Positions 1-7,215 of a stretch of 64,000 nt of DNA are shown piece after piece. This DNA is from Streptomyces antimycoticus. Lineage in GTDB: Bacteria; Actinomycetota; Actinomycetes; Streptomycetales; Streptomycetaceae. A program made the translations under genes and the position numbers. The first letter of the stretch is position 1, and each line of letters begins with the position of its first letter. The DNA is taken from the NCBI RefSeq assembly GCF_005405925.1, contig NZ_BJHV01000001.1, forward strand, positions 4,650,001 through 4,714,000. The letters run 5' to 3'. The notes beneath the pieces were generated by a model, which saw nothing but the letters and a program-made list of their open reading frames with translations, was not told the DNA's origin and ran no database searches.

Positions 1-1
1 G

Positions 2-484
2 TCGGCGAACCTGGTCCTCGGACGCACGGAGGTGACCGTGACCGACGACCGGAACGCCGTCCTGCCGGTGACCGCCCCGGACCAGATCTCCCTCATCGGC
101 ACCCTGGAGAGCGGCGCGGCGGCCTCCGTCTTCTACCGCGGCGGCCGCTCCCGCGGTGACAACTTCCGCTGGGAGATCAACGGCACCGACGGCGACCTGG
201 TACTGACCGCCGCCTGGGGCAACATCCAGGTCGCCGACCTCACGCTCCATGCCGGGTTCGGCGCCGACGCACAGGTGTCCCCGCTCGAGGTGCCCGCCGA
301 GTACTCCGCCGACATCCCCGACGGCCTCACCGGCCCCGCCCGGAACGTCGCCGCCCTCTACACACACCTGGCACAGGACCTCCGGGACGGGACCCGCACC
401 GTCCCCGACTTCGCCCACGCCCACTCGCGCCACCGGCTCATGGATGCCATCGAGCGGGCATCGTCCGGACGGACGGCAGCGTGA
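2..484 (+). CDS. Gfo/Idh/MocA-family oxidoreductase, C-terminal part (5' end outside window)
   Basis: This is the last roughly 160 residues of an NAD(P)-dependent sugar or inositol oxidoreductase. The frame is open back to base 2, so the N-terminal Rossmann domain and the start are outside the window. What is visible is the alpha/beta substrate-binding domain: a strand-rich segment (ISLIGTLESGAAASVFYRGG), the family-typical WEINGTDGDL turn, and a C-terminal helix (RHRLMDAIERA). It ends with TGA just before a strong hairpin that separates it from a converging phosphotransferase remnant. Family assignment is fairly secure from the substrate-domain pattern. The substrate cannot be told from this fragment. 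Confidence 0.75.
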   Translation, partial: SANLVLGRTEVTVTDDRNAVLPVTAPDQISLIGTLESGAAASVFYRGGRSRGDNFRWEINGTDGDLVLTAAWGNIQVADLTLHAGFGADAQVSPLEVPAEYSADIPDGLTGPARNVAALYTHLAQDLRDGTRTVPDFAHAHSRHRLMDAIERASSGRTAA

Positions 485-512
485 ACGCCGCGGGCGCCGG
501 CTCGCGGCGAGG

Positions 513-540
513 GCTCCCCTCGCCGCGCGGCGAGGGGAGC
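513..540. terminator. Perfect hairpin between convergent genes
   Basis: Two 12-base arms (GCTCCCCTCGCC and GGCGAGGGGAGC) are separated by four bases. The hairpin lies between the end of the oxidoreductase on the plus strand and the end of the phosphotransferase on the minus strand, so it can serve both. There is no U-tract, which is common for Streptomyces terminators. Confidence 0.65.
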
Positions 541-553
541 GGGTCCCTGCTCG

Positions 554-1357
554 TCATGGCGGCGACAGCAGCACCTGATCGATGACATGGCGCGCGTTGG
601 CCGCCATCGTCGGGTTCGTCTCGCGGTAGTACGGAAGCTGGATGAGCGCCATGCTCAGGGCCCAGCCGCGGCCCCGGGCCCAGGTGGCGTCGTCGACGTC
701 GAGCGCGGTGCGGAAGTCCTTCCGTACCGGCGCCGGGAGCAGGTTCCAGGCCGGGATCAGATCGCAGGCGGGGTCGCCCACCCCGGCGGTTCCGAAGTCG
801 ATGACCGCGCTCAGCCGGCCGTCCGCGACCAGCAGGTTGCCCGGCATCAGATCGGAGTGCACCCACACCGGTGGCCCCTCCCAGCCGGGCGCCGCCAGCG
901 CCTGCTCCCATGCGGTGGCCGCCGCCCCGGTGTCGATCGTCGCGCCCAACCGGCCCAGCGCGGTGCGGGTTTCCTCGTCCACCTCCCGCAGCGGTCCGCC
1001 CCGGTAGGCGGGCGGACCGTCCGCGGGCTCGATTCCGCGCAGCGCGATGATGAACTCCGCGAGATCGGCGGCGAGCCGCCCGGGCCGGGCGACCCGCCCC
1101 TCCCGCGGGTTCTCCCCGTCGAGCCACCGGTGAACGGTCCACGGCCAGGGGAATCCGTCGTCCGGCGCGCCCTCGCCGAGCACCGTGGGGATGGGGACCG
1201 GCAGCGCGGGGGCGAGCCGCGGCAGCCAGTGGTGCTCCCGCTCCACGTCCCCGGCACCGCCCGCGATCCTCGGCAGCCGTACGGCAAGGTCGTCACCGAG
1301 CCGGAACAGGGCGTTGACGGTGCCCGACGAGGCGAACATGGGTGCCAGTGGCGTCAT
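554..1357 (-). pseudogene. Aminoglycoside phosphotransferase-family protein, 5'-truncated
   Basis: The protein is a kinase-fold small-molecule phosphotransferase. The catalytic core is intact: VWVHSDLMPGNLL is the Brenner motif (catalytic Asp and Asn) and VIDFGTAGVGDPACDL carries the metal-binding Asp. Homology begins only at about SSGTVNALFRLGDDLAVRLP; the family normally has some 40 residues before it. The reading frame runs on to 1561, but that extra part is antisense to the TMEM175 gene and looks like noise. In-frame ATGs lie at 1357 and 1339. I infer that the 5' end was lost when the neighbouring gene came to lie there. It could still make a short protein, but ATP binding would probably suffer. 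Confidence 0.6.
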
Positions 1358-2039
1358 CGACGAGACCGAGACGGGAGGGGCCGACCGGGCAGAGCCGTCG
1401 GTTCCCGCGCCGGACAGGATCGAGGGGGGCGTCTCGGGGGAGCGCCTGGTGCTTTTCACCGACGCGGTGACCGCGATCTCCATCACCCTGCTGATCCTGC
1501 CGCTGGTGGACCTCGTCCCAGAAGCCGCGTCCGCCCACGAGCACGCCAGCGAGGTGATCACCGGTCACCTCGACCAGATCTGGAGCTTCCTGCTCAGCTT
1601 CGCGGTCATCGCGAACATCTGGCGGGAGCACCACCGGACCTTCTCATCGGTCACGAAGCTCACCCGCTCCCTGATGGTATGGAACATGGGGTGGCTGCTC
1701 TCCGTCGTCGTACTTCCTCTACCGACGGAGATGCTCGGCACCTTCGGCCGCGACCGATTCGTGGGGGCGTTCTACTACTCGACCCTCCTGGCCGGCATGG
1801 TCTGCCGGTTCGCGATGCTGAGGATCCTGAAAACCACCCCGGCACTCCTCGAGGAAGATGGCCAGGCGGACCACCGGAGGACCGAGGACTTGTACACCGA
1901 GAGCTATCTCAACGTCCTCGCCCTGGTCATCGCCTTCGCCATCGCGCTCGCCGTACCCGTCCTGCAGTACTACAGCCTGCTGCTGCTCGCCGTCCTACCG
2001 AGGCTGGCGCGTCTCCGACGCCGGCGCACCGCCCGCTGA
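1338..2039 (+). CDS. TMEM175 (DUF1211)-family potassium channel-like membrane protein
   Basis: The 233-residue protein belongs to the TMEM175/DUF1211 family of small K+ channels in the cell membrane. After a polar N-terminus of about 34 residues it enters the first helix with ERLVLFTDAVTAISITLLIL, a variant of the family's R-x-x-x-FSD signature (FTD here). Five further hydrophobic segments follow, including IWSFLLSFAVIANIWREHH with the typical helix-2 W/H pattern. The C-terminus is basic (RLRRRRTAR). I chose the ATG at 1338 because earlier in-frame starts lie inside the phosphotransferase homology on the other strand; the two genes still overlap by about 20 bases head to head. A bacterial member has one domain, so the channel would be a tetramer. 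Confidence 0.8.
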   Translation: MGASGVIDETETGGADRAEPSVPAPDRIEGGVSGERLVLFTDAVTAISITLLILPLVDLVPEAASAHEHASEVITGHLDQIWSFLLSFAVIANIWREHHRTFSSVTKLTRSLMVWNMGWLLSVVVLPLPTEMLGTFGRDRFVGAFYYSTLLAGMVCRFAMLRILKTTPALLEEDGQADHRRTEDLYTESYLNVLALVIAFAIALAVPVLQYYSLLLLAVLPRLARLRRRRTAR

Positions 2040-2185
2040 CCACGGGAACGGCCGGCGTTCGGATACCCGCCTGAGTCCTGGGCACAGCCGTTCCGCAGCT
2101 CGACATGATCCGCTGCTATGGCTCAAGACATCCTGCGCGGGGAGAGGCACGAGGACGCGTGACGACATCCCCTCCGGCGCTTGAG

Positions 2186-2236
2186 GAGCGGGGCCGGGGC
2201 GGAGCCCCGGTTTCGGGAAGGGGCGGGGAGGGGAAA
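2186..2236. repeat. Dispersed GC-rich intergenic repeat, copy 1
   Basis: The segment combines a small hairpin (CGGGGCCGGGGCGGAGCCCCG) with the tract TTTCGGGAAGGGGCGGGGAGG. The same tract recurs near 19205, and in both orientations at 26858 and 26999, always between genes. Here it lies in the 216-base gap between the converging TMEM175 and CoA-transferase genes and may also work as a terminator. Confidence 0.55.
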
Positions 2237-2255
2237 AGTCCGCCCCTGTCCGGGC

Positions 2256-3653
2256 TCAGAGCCAGCGCGGGGCGTCGACGCCCAAGCGGCCGGGCGGACG
2301 AGCCCAGTCCAGTGGGCCGTCCACGGAGCCGTCCGGGAAAGCGATCGGCGAGCAGGCATACCGCAGCGTTCCGAGGCCCGACACGGTCTCGGCCAGCCAA
2401 GGCGCCGGGTCGTAGGCGGGGCCCCCGCCCCGCGGCACGGGAGCGATACCGTGCAGAAGCCACGACGCCGTGCCCGCCAGCGAGAGCCGCAAATGGCCCC
2501 CGCCGCCCACCTCCTGCCGCGCCGTCAGCCCCCGCAGCACCCCCGCCGCCAGCAGATAGCCGGTGCCGTGGTCGAGCGCCTGGGCGGGCAGCACACCGGG
2601 GTGACCGTCGGCGTCGGCCTTCGCCTCGATCGCGGCGATCCCGGTCGCCGCCTGGACCAGACTGTCGAAACCGCGCCGCCCGACCCAGGGCCCGGACCAA
2701 CCCCATGCGCACAGCTGGGCGACGATCAGCCCGGGGTGGCGCTCCAGCAGGGCGTCCGGGGCGAGGCCGAAGCGGTCGAGCGCGCCGGGGCGGTAGCCGG
2801 TGACCGCCACATCGGCGTCGGCGAGCAGCGCCTCCAAGGTCCGGCGGCCCTCCGGCGCGCCGAGGTCGAGCGCGGCGGAGCGCTTGCCGAAGCCGGTGTC
2901 GGCGTGTGCGTCCGGGTCCTCGGGCAGCCCCGGGGAGTCGATGCGCAGCACATCGGCGCCCAGCAGGGCCAGAGTGCGGGTGGCCACCGGCCCGGCGATG
3001 ACCCGGGTCAGATCGAGCACGCGCACCCCGCTCGCGGGCAGGGCCGCCTCCGGAAGCGGGCGCGGACGCGGCGCGCCCTCCCCGATCCACCGGGACTCGA
3101 TCAACGGCAGCCCGCCAAGCGGGATTTCGCTCTCACCGGGTTCGGCCACGGCCACGGCCAGCCCGCCCCCCGCGTACACGGTCTCCTGGATCGCCCGGGC
3201 GGGGCGGCCCGCGAGCGCCGCCGCGAGTTCGTCCGGCCCGCTGTCGCCGGACAGTCCGAGCGCGGCGAGCAACCGGGCCCGGTGGTGCGGGTAGTTGGCG
3301 TGCGTACGGACCCATCCGTCGGCCGCGCGCCAAAACCCGGACAGCGGGGCGAAGTTGGTGGGCTTCCGGCCGTCGATGCGAAGGTGCCGTTCGCTGACGA
3401 ACGCGGTGGCCACGGCGCCCTCGTCGACCCGTACCTCCGGAACGGCCCCGCCGGAGCGCCGCGCGCCCAGTTCGGCGGCGGCCAGCGAGCACACGCCCAC
3501 GGTCGCGCGGGCCAGCTCGGCCACGGGCAGCCGGGCGGGCAGTCCCCCGCTCACCGCGCGGTACGCCACTTTCCCCAGCAGCGCCGGATCGCCGCCGAGG
3601 GCGGTCCAGGCGTGGGCGGTGGCGGGGTCCGGTGGTGCGTCGCTCCTCGTCAT
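2256..3653 (-). CDS. CoA-transferase family III (CaiB/BaiF-type) protein
   Basis: At 465 residues it matches formyl-CoA:oxalate / carnitine CoA-transferase family proteins, which move CoA between carboxylic acids through an aspartyl-CoA intermediate. The second half shows the family pattern best: GVRVLDLTRVIAGPVATRTLALLGADVLRID is the nucleotide-binding-like start, followed by GKRSAALDLGAPEGRRTLEALL and the catalytic-region segment GFGKRS. The first half (WTALGGDPALLGK to about residue 200) is a second, degenerate copy of the fold, as in two-domain actinomycete members. ATG at 3653 is preferred; upstream extension has no family similarity. It stands alone between hairpin repeats. The acid substrate is not predictable. 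Confidence 0.8.
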   Translation of the reverse strand: MTRSDAPPDPATAHAWTALGGDPALLGKVAYRAVSGGLPARLPVAELARATVGVCSLAAAELGARRSGGAVPEVRVDEGAVATAFVSERHLRIDGRKPTNFAPLSGFWRAADGWVRTHANYPHHRARLLAALGLSGDSGPDELAAALAGRPARAIQETVYAGGGLAVAVAEPGESEIPLGGLPLIESRWIGEGAPRPRPLPEAALPASGVRVLDLTRVIAGPVATRTLALLGADVLRIDSPGLPEDPDAHADTGFGKRSAALDLGAPEGRRTLEALLADADVAVTGYRPGALDRFGLAPDALLERHPGLIVAQLCAWGWSGPWVGRRGFDSLVQAATGIAAIEAKADADGHPGVLPAQALDHGTGYLLAAGVLRGLTARQEVGGGGHLRLSLAGTASWLLHGIAPVPRGGGPAYDPAPWLAETVSGLGTLRYACSPIAFPDGSVDGPLDWARPPGRLGVDAPRWL

Positions 3654-3837
3654 GCGCTTATTGTGCGCCGCCGCACCGGACCGTCCAACGGCGAGTGCCC
3701 CGCCCCCTCCTCCTGGTCGGGGACGGAGAGGGCGGGCCGTACAAGGTGGGCGGTGGGCCGGTGCGGCGCGCGCCCCATTTCGGCGCCCGTCCTGAGCAGA
3801 TCGGCGGAAGTCGGCTGCGGTTCGAAAGGCGCCCGGG

Positions 3838-3894
3838 AGGGGCGCGGGGCTGTTTCGATGTGCGGCTCCGCCGCGGGGCGCGACCAGCCATGAC
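3838..3894. repeat. Dispersed intergenic repeat, copy 2 (CGATGTGCGGCTCCGCCGCG type)
   Basis: The block runs GGGGCGCGGGGCTGTTTCGA, then a CGGCTCCGCCG hairpin, then GCGCGACCAGCCATGAC. Nearly the same block is found at 46265-46321 (differences: TTTC to TGTC, CATGAC to CACGAC). It sits between the 3' end of the protease gene and the 5' end of the CoA-transferase gene. Such conserved intergenic blocks are common in Streptomyces and may fold as terminators. Confidence 0.6.
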
Positions 3895-3942
3895 AGCGCC
3901 GCGGACGATCGTCGGCGTGTCAGGGCACTTCCAGCGGAGCGC

Positions 3943-4938
3943 TTAGGCGGCGCCCGCCCGCCGGTAGAGGTCGAGGGCCTCATTGCCCAGCGTCGGGTGG
4001 TATTCGTTCGCACCGGCGCTGACGCTGATGTTGCCGATCAGATAGCCCCCGCCGCCCGAGAAGTCGGCGAGGAAGCCGCCACCGCTGGACCCTCCGGTCT
4101 GGACGCAGTCGATGCCCCACATCGTGGAGCCGGGGCGGCCCGCGTCGGGGAACTCATTGCCCTCGCAGTGGTTCAGCCGCTCACCGTTGCCCTCGGCGGC
4201 CGAGCCTCCGTAGCCGAAGGAGTGGACATGGCGGCCGGTCTGCGAGTTGAAGGCGATGCCCTGCGCGCCCACGGTCTCGGCCAGGGTGCGGCCGTTCAAC
4301 GTGTTCATGACGGCGAAGGCGTAGTCCCAGTTGGCGTTGCCCCGCGTGGAGACGTACTGGGGCTCCCAGAACAGACTGCGGGCGGAGAAGGTGCCGTAGG
4401 GACGGTTGCCGCCTGTGTAGCCCGGGATGAAGACCCAGTTGCGGTAGCCCGTGCCGGTGGCCGCGTCCACGACGCAGTGGCCGGCGGTGAGCACGACGGA
4501 CCGGTTGTCGCTGTTGGCGACGGTGGCCGAGCAGGCGAAGGTGCCGCCCGAGGCGTTCTGGAAGAAGACCTTGCCCGCCGTGGTGCTGATCAGGCCGCCG
4601 CCGGTCCAGGCGGTGGGGGAGGTGGCCCGGGTCGAGGGCGCGGAGGTGGCGGCGGCGGGACCCGGGAGCGGGGGCACGCTCACCCGCTCGCCCGTGGTGG
4701 GCGGGGCGGTCGCGAGTTTCGCGGTGCGGGCGGCGGGCAGGGCGGTGACGTCCTGGGCGGCGCGCAGCCGGTCCGTCGTCCAGAAGCGCACGGCGGCGCG
4801 CTGCTCCTCGGTGGAGACGGAGGTTCCGGCTCCGTCGGCGGAGGGGGACGGGGCGGGGGCCGCGTGGGCGGCGGTTCCGGCGGTCCAGCCGAGGGTGGCG
4901 AGAGCGAGGGCGCTGAATAAGGTGGCGACACGTCTCAT
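3943..4938 (-). CDS. Secreted trypsin-like / glutamyl-endopeptidase-like serine protease
   Basis: The 331-residue precursor starts with a Sec signal (MRRVATLFSALALATLGWTA, cleavage near AHA-AP). A polar propeptide-like stretch to about residue 110 follows, then an S1-fold protease domain. The catalytic triad is readable: His in VVLTAGHCVV, Asp in GNANWDYAFAV, Ser in QTGGSSGGGFL. The layout (short N-terminal beta region, NWDYA around the Asp) matches the V8/glutamyl-endopeptidase branch found in actinomycetes. ATG at 4938 is supported by GGAG about 8 bases upstream and by the signal peptide directly after it. A perfect 24-bp palindrome lies just upstream, so a dedicated repressor is likely. 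Confidence 0.85.
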   Translation of the reverse strand: MRRVATLFSALALATLGWTAGTAAHAAPAPSPSADGAGTSVSTEEQRAAVRFWTTDRLRAAQDVTALPAARTAKLATAPPTTGERVSVPPLPGPAAATSAPSTRATSPTAWTGGGLISTTAGKVFFQNASGGTFACSATVANSDNRSVVLTAGHCVVDAATGTGYRNWVFIPGYTGGNRPYGTFSARSLFWEPQYVSTRGNANWDYAFAVMNTLNGRTLAETVGAQGIAFNSQTGRHVHSFGYGGSAAEGNGERLNHCEGNEFPDAGRPGSTMWGIDCVQTGGSSGGGFLADFSGGGGYLIGNISVSAGANEYHPTLGNEALDLYRRAGAA

Positions 4939-4973
4939 GCGGTGAGCTCCAAGTCCGTTGGAGGTACCCGAGA

Positions 4974-4997
4974 GCGTCGGACAACGTTGTCCGACGC
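4974..4997. promoter_or_regulatory. Perfect 24-bp palindromic operator upstream of the protease gene
   Basis: The arms GCGTCGGACAAC and GTTGTCCGACGC abut with no spacer, giving a perfect inverted repeat centred on the CpG of AACGTT. An even-length palindrome with a central CG is the hallmark of LacI-family operators; that protein family is an inference. It lies 36-59 bases upstream of the protease start codon, where a repressor would block the promoter. Confidence 0.65.
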
Positions 4998-5097
4998 TTG
5001 GTCGCCGGTAGAGTGCCACGACTGGTCCAGACCTGCCATGGCGTCGGACGTCACAATTAGGGATCCCCCTAGCCAGGACGGGCCCTCCAACGCGCCC

Positions 5098-5310
5098 CTA
5101 ACGCGAGCCCGTCGGCGCCAAGGTCGCCTCGATGCCCGCCACGACGGTGCGCAACCCCCCTCGAAGCGCGCCTCGTGATCCTGGAACAGGTCCGCGCTCA
5201 CCTCCGCCGACAGCTCGTAGCCCTCGGCGGCCATGCGCTCCTCGTGCTCGGTGACGTCGCACACAGCGGAACCCGCACCCACCACGAACAGCAGGCGCAC
5301 CCGCCCCGCC
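5098..5310 (-). pseudogene. Remnant of a TetR-like regulator C-terminus, with a frameshift
   Basis: Two minus-strand frames join into a C-terminal segment of TetR character: LLFVVGAG, then a Glu-rich helix (EHEERMAAEGYELS), then DHEARFEGG in one frame and GLRTVVAGIEATLAP plus a stop in the other. The switch falls exactly on a run of six C (plus strand, 5155-5160), and one additional base would restore the frame. The N-terminal HTH domain is absent, because idnD ends at 5322, so it is a fragment even if the frameshift is a sequence error. Resemblance to TetR ligand-domain ends is by eye and only moderately sure. The rest of the 4939-5321 gap holds the protease promoter and palindrome. Confidence 0.4.
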
Positions 5311-5321
5311 CAAGGGCACGA

Positions 5322-6353
5322 TCAGTTGGCGAAGTCCAGCAGCACCTTGCACGACTGGCTCCGGTCAGCGGCCTGGCCGAACGCCTCCACCGCCTCCCGC
5401 GCCGGCCGCACCCCACTGATCAGCGCGTCGAACGACGGCTCGGCCGCCAACAGCCGCAACGCATCGTCGAACTCGGCATGGAAACGGAGCGCGCCCCGCA
5501 GCTCGATCTCCCGGGCGACCAAGAGATTCCCGGCGAACGGGCTCTGCCCGGGCGGCAACATGCCGAGCTGCACCACCACACCCCCGCGCCGCACCCGGCG
5601 CAGACAGGTGTCGAGCCCAGCAGCCACGCCCGACGCCTCGATCGCGACGTCCATCTCGTCCGAGGGCCAGTTCGGGTCGTCCGGATCGTCGGCCCGTACG
5701 CAGGCCGTCGCCCCGGCCGCCGCCGCGAACTCCAGGGCGCGGGGCAGCAGATCGGTCGCCGTGATGGTCGCCGCGCCCGCCGCGCGGGCCGCCGCGATGG
5801 TCAGACAGCCGATCGGACCGGCGCCCGTGACCAGCACATGGCGGCCCTTCACCGCGCCCGCCCGCCGCACCGCGTGCAGTGCCACGGCCAGCGGTTCGGC
5901 GAGTGCGGCCCGGCGCGGCTCCAGCCCCTCGGGCAGGGCCCGGAGCTGCACCGCCGGGACGGCGATCCGGGAGGCGAAGCCGCCCTGGACATGCGGGGTA
6001 CGCGCGGCGCTGCCCAGATAGCGGGTGTCGCGGCAGACGTTGGCGCGGCCGTCGGAGCACTCCGGGCACACCCCGCACGGGGTGGCCGGGTGGACGGCGA
6101 CCGGGGTGCCGACGGCGGGCCCGGTCGCGCCCTCGCCGTACGCCACGACCGTGCCGACGACCTCGTGCCCGAGCACCATCGGCTCCTGGAGCCGGAAGTC
6201 GCCCACCCCGCCGTGCCGGTGGTAGTGGAGATCCGATCCGCAGATCCCGCCGTACCGGATCGCCACGAGCGCCTGCCCTGGCGCCGGTTCCGGCTCGGGG
6301 AGTTCCTCGATCCGCAGATCACCCTGCCCGTGGATCACACAGCCCAGCACCAT
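5322..6353 (-). CDS. idnD: L-idonate 5-dehydrogenase-like zinc alcohol dehydrogenase
   Basis: The 343-residue medium-chain dehydrogenase is expected to oxidise L-idonate to 5-keto-D-gluconate with NAD(P)+. Catalytic zinc ligands appear in GGICGSDLHYHRHGG (Cys) and GHEVVG (His, Glu). The structural-zinc lobe is PCGVCPECSDGRANVC with four Cys, and the Rossmann motif is TGAGPIGCLTIAAARAAG. The HYHRHGGVGDF sequence after the first zinc site is characteristic of idonate dehydrogenases rather than sorbitol or threonine dehydrogenases. It is the last gene of the minus-strand operon gntK-gntP-idnO-idnD, 54 bases after idnO, which supports the substrate. L-threonine or sorbitol activity would be the alternative. 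Confidence 0.85.
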   Translation of the reverse strand: MVLGCVIHGQGDLRIEELPEPEPAPGQALVAIRYGGICGSDLHYHRHGGVGDFRLQEPMVLGHEVVGTVVAYGEGATGPAVGTPVAVHPATPCGVCPECSDGRANVCRDTRYLGSAARTPHVQGGFASRIAVPAVQLRALPEGLEPRRAALAEPLAVALHAVRRAGAVKGRHVLVTGAGPIGCLTIAAARAAGAATITATDLLPRALEFAAAAGATACVRADDPDDPNWPSDEMDVAIEASGVAAGLDTCLRRVRRGGVVVQLGMLPPGQSPFAGNLLVAREIELRGALRFHAEFDDALRLLAAEPSFDALISGVRPAREAVEAFGQAADRSQSCKVLLDFAN

Positions 6354-6407
6354 CGCCCAGCCTCCTCAAGCTCACGCGGTTTCTCGTGGTTCAGAGCCCG
6401 TCAGGGC

Positions 6408-7178
6408 TCACAGCACGCTCGTCATGCCGCCGTCGACGTACAGGACCTGTCCGCTCACGAAGTCCGCGGCCGGCGAGGCGAGATAGAGCAGCGCGCCGAC
6501 CAGGTCCTCGGTGCGGCCCCAGCGCCCGGCCGGGGTCCGGCCGCGCACCCAGGCGCTGAACTCCTCGTCCTCGACCAGCGGTCGGGTCAGCTCGGTCTCG
6601 ATATAGCCGGGGCCGAGCCCGTTGACCTGGATGCCGTACCGGCCCCAGTCCGCGCACATGCCCTTGGTGAGCATCTTCAGCGCGCCCTTGGTCGCCGCGT
6701 AGGGGGCGATTCCGGGGCGGACCACTTCGCTCTGCAGGGAGCAGATGTTGACGATCTTGCCGTGGCCGCGTTCGGTCATCCGCCGGGCGGCCTCCCGGCC
6801 CACCAGGAAGGCGCTGGTGAGGTTGGTGTCCAGGATCTGCCGCCAGGCGTCGTCGGTGAACTCCAGCAGGGGCGCCCGGTTCTGCATCCCGGCGTTGTTG
6901 ACCAGGATGTCGAGCGGGCCCACCCGCTCCTCGACATCGGCGATACCGGCGGCCACGGCCGGGCCGTCGGTGACGTCGAACGCGGCGGTGTGCACCCCCG
7001 CGTCCGCGCCGCCGAGCTCGGCGGCGGCCTTCTCGAGGGCGTGCGGATCGCGCCCGTTGAGCACGACCGTGCAGCCGGCCTCCACCAGACCGCGCGCGAG
7101 GGCGTGGCCGATGCCCCGGCTGGAGCCGGTGACCAGCGCGGTGCGGTCCGCGATGTCGAAGAGCGGATGTGTCGTCAT
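6408..7178 (-). CDS. idnO: Gluconate 5-dehydrogenase-type short-chain dehydrogenase
   Basis: The 256-residue classical SDR should reduce 5-keto-D-gluconate to D-gluconate with NADPH. The cofactor motif TGSSRGIGHALARGL is at residues 16-30, NNAG at about 92 (LVNNAGMQNR), the catalytic Ser lies in NICSLQSEV and the Tyr/Lys pair in YAATKGALK. The NNAGMQNRAPLLEF segment and the QSEVVRPGIAPYAATKG block are typical of gluconate 5-dehydrogenases. It sits between the gluconate permease and idnD, so the pair idnD/idnO would interconvert idonate and gluconate. There is a good start at 7178. Confidence 0.85.
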   Translation of the reverse strand: MTTHPLFDIADRTALVTGSSRGIGHALARGLVEAGCTVVLNGRDPHALEKAAAELGGADAGVHTAAFDVTDGPAVAAGIADVEERVGPLDILVNNAGMQNRAPLLEFTDDAWRQILDTNLTSAFLVGREAARRMTERGHGKIVNICSLQSEVVRPGIAPYAATKGALKMLTKGMCADWGRYGIQVNGLGPGYIETELTRPLVEDEEFSAWVRGRTPAGRWGRTEDLVGALLYLASPAADFVSGQVLYVDGGMTSVL

Positions 7179-7215
7179 GGCGTACGTACCCCTCCGGTGC
7201 TCATGTCACCAGTTG

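Noticed and set aside
1185..1337. Earlier ATG at 1185 for the TMEM175 gene
   Set aside because: The added 51 residues are antisense to conserved phosphotransferase sequence and have no TMEM175 similarity.
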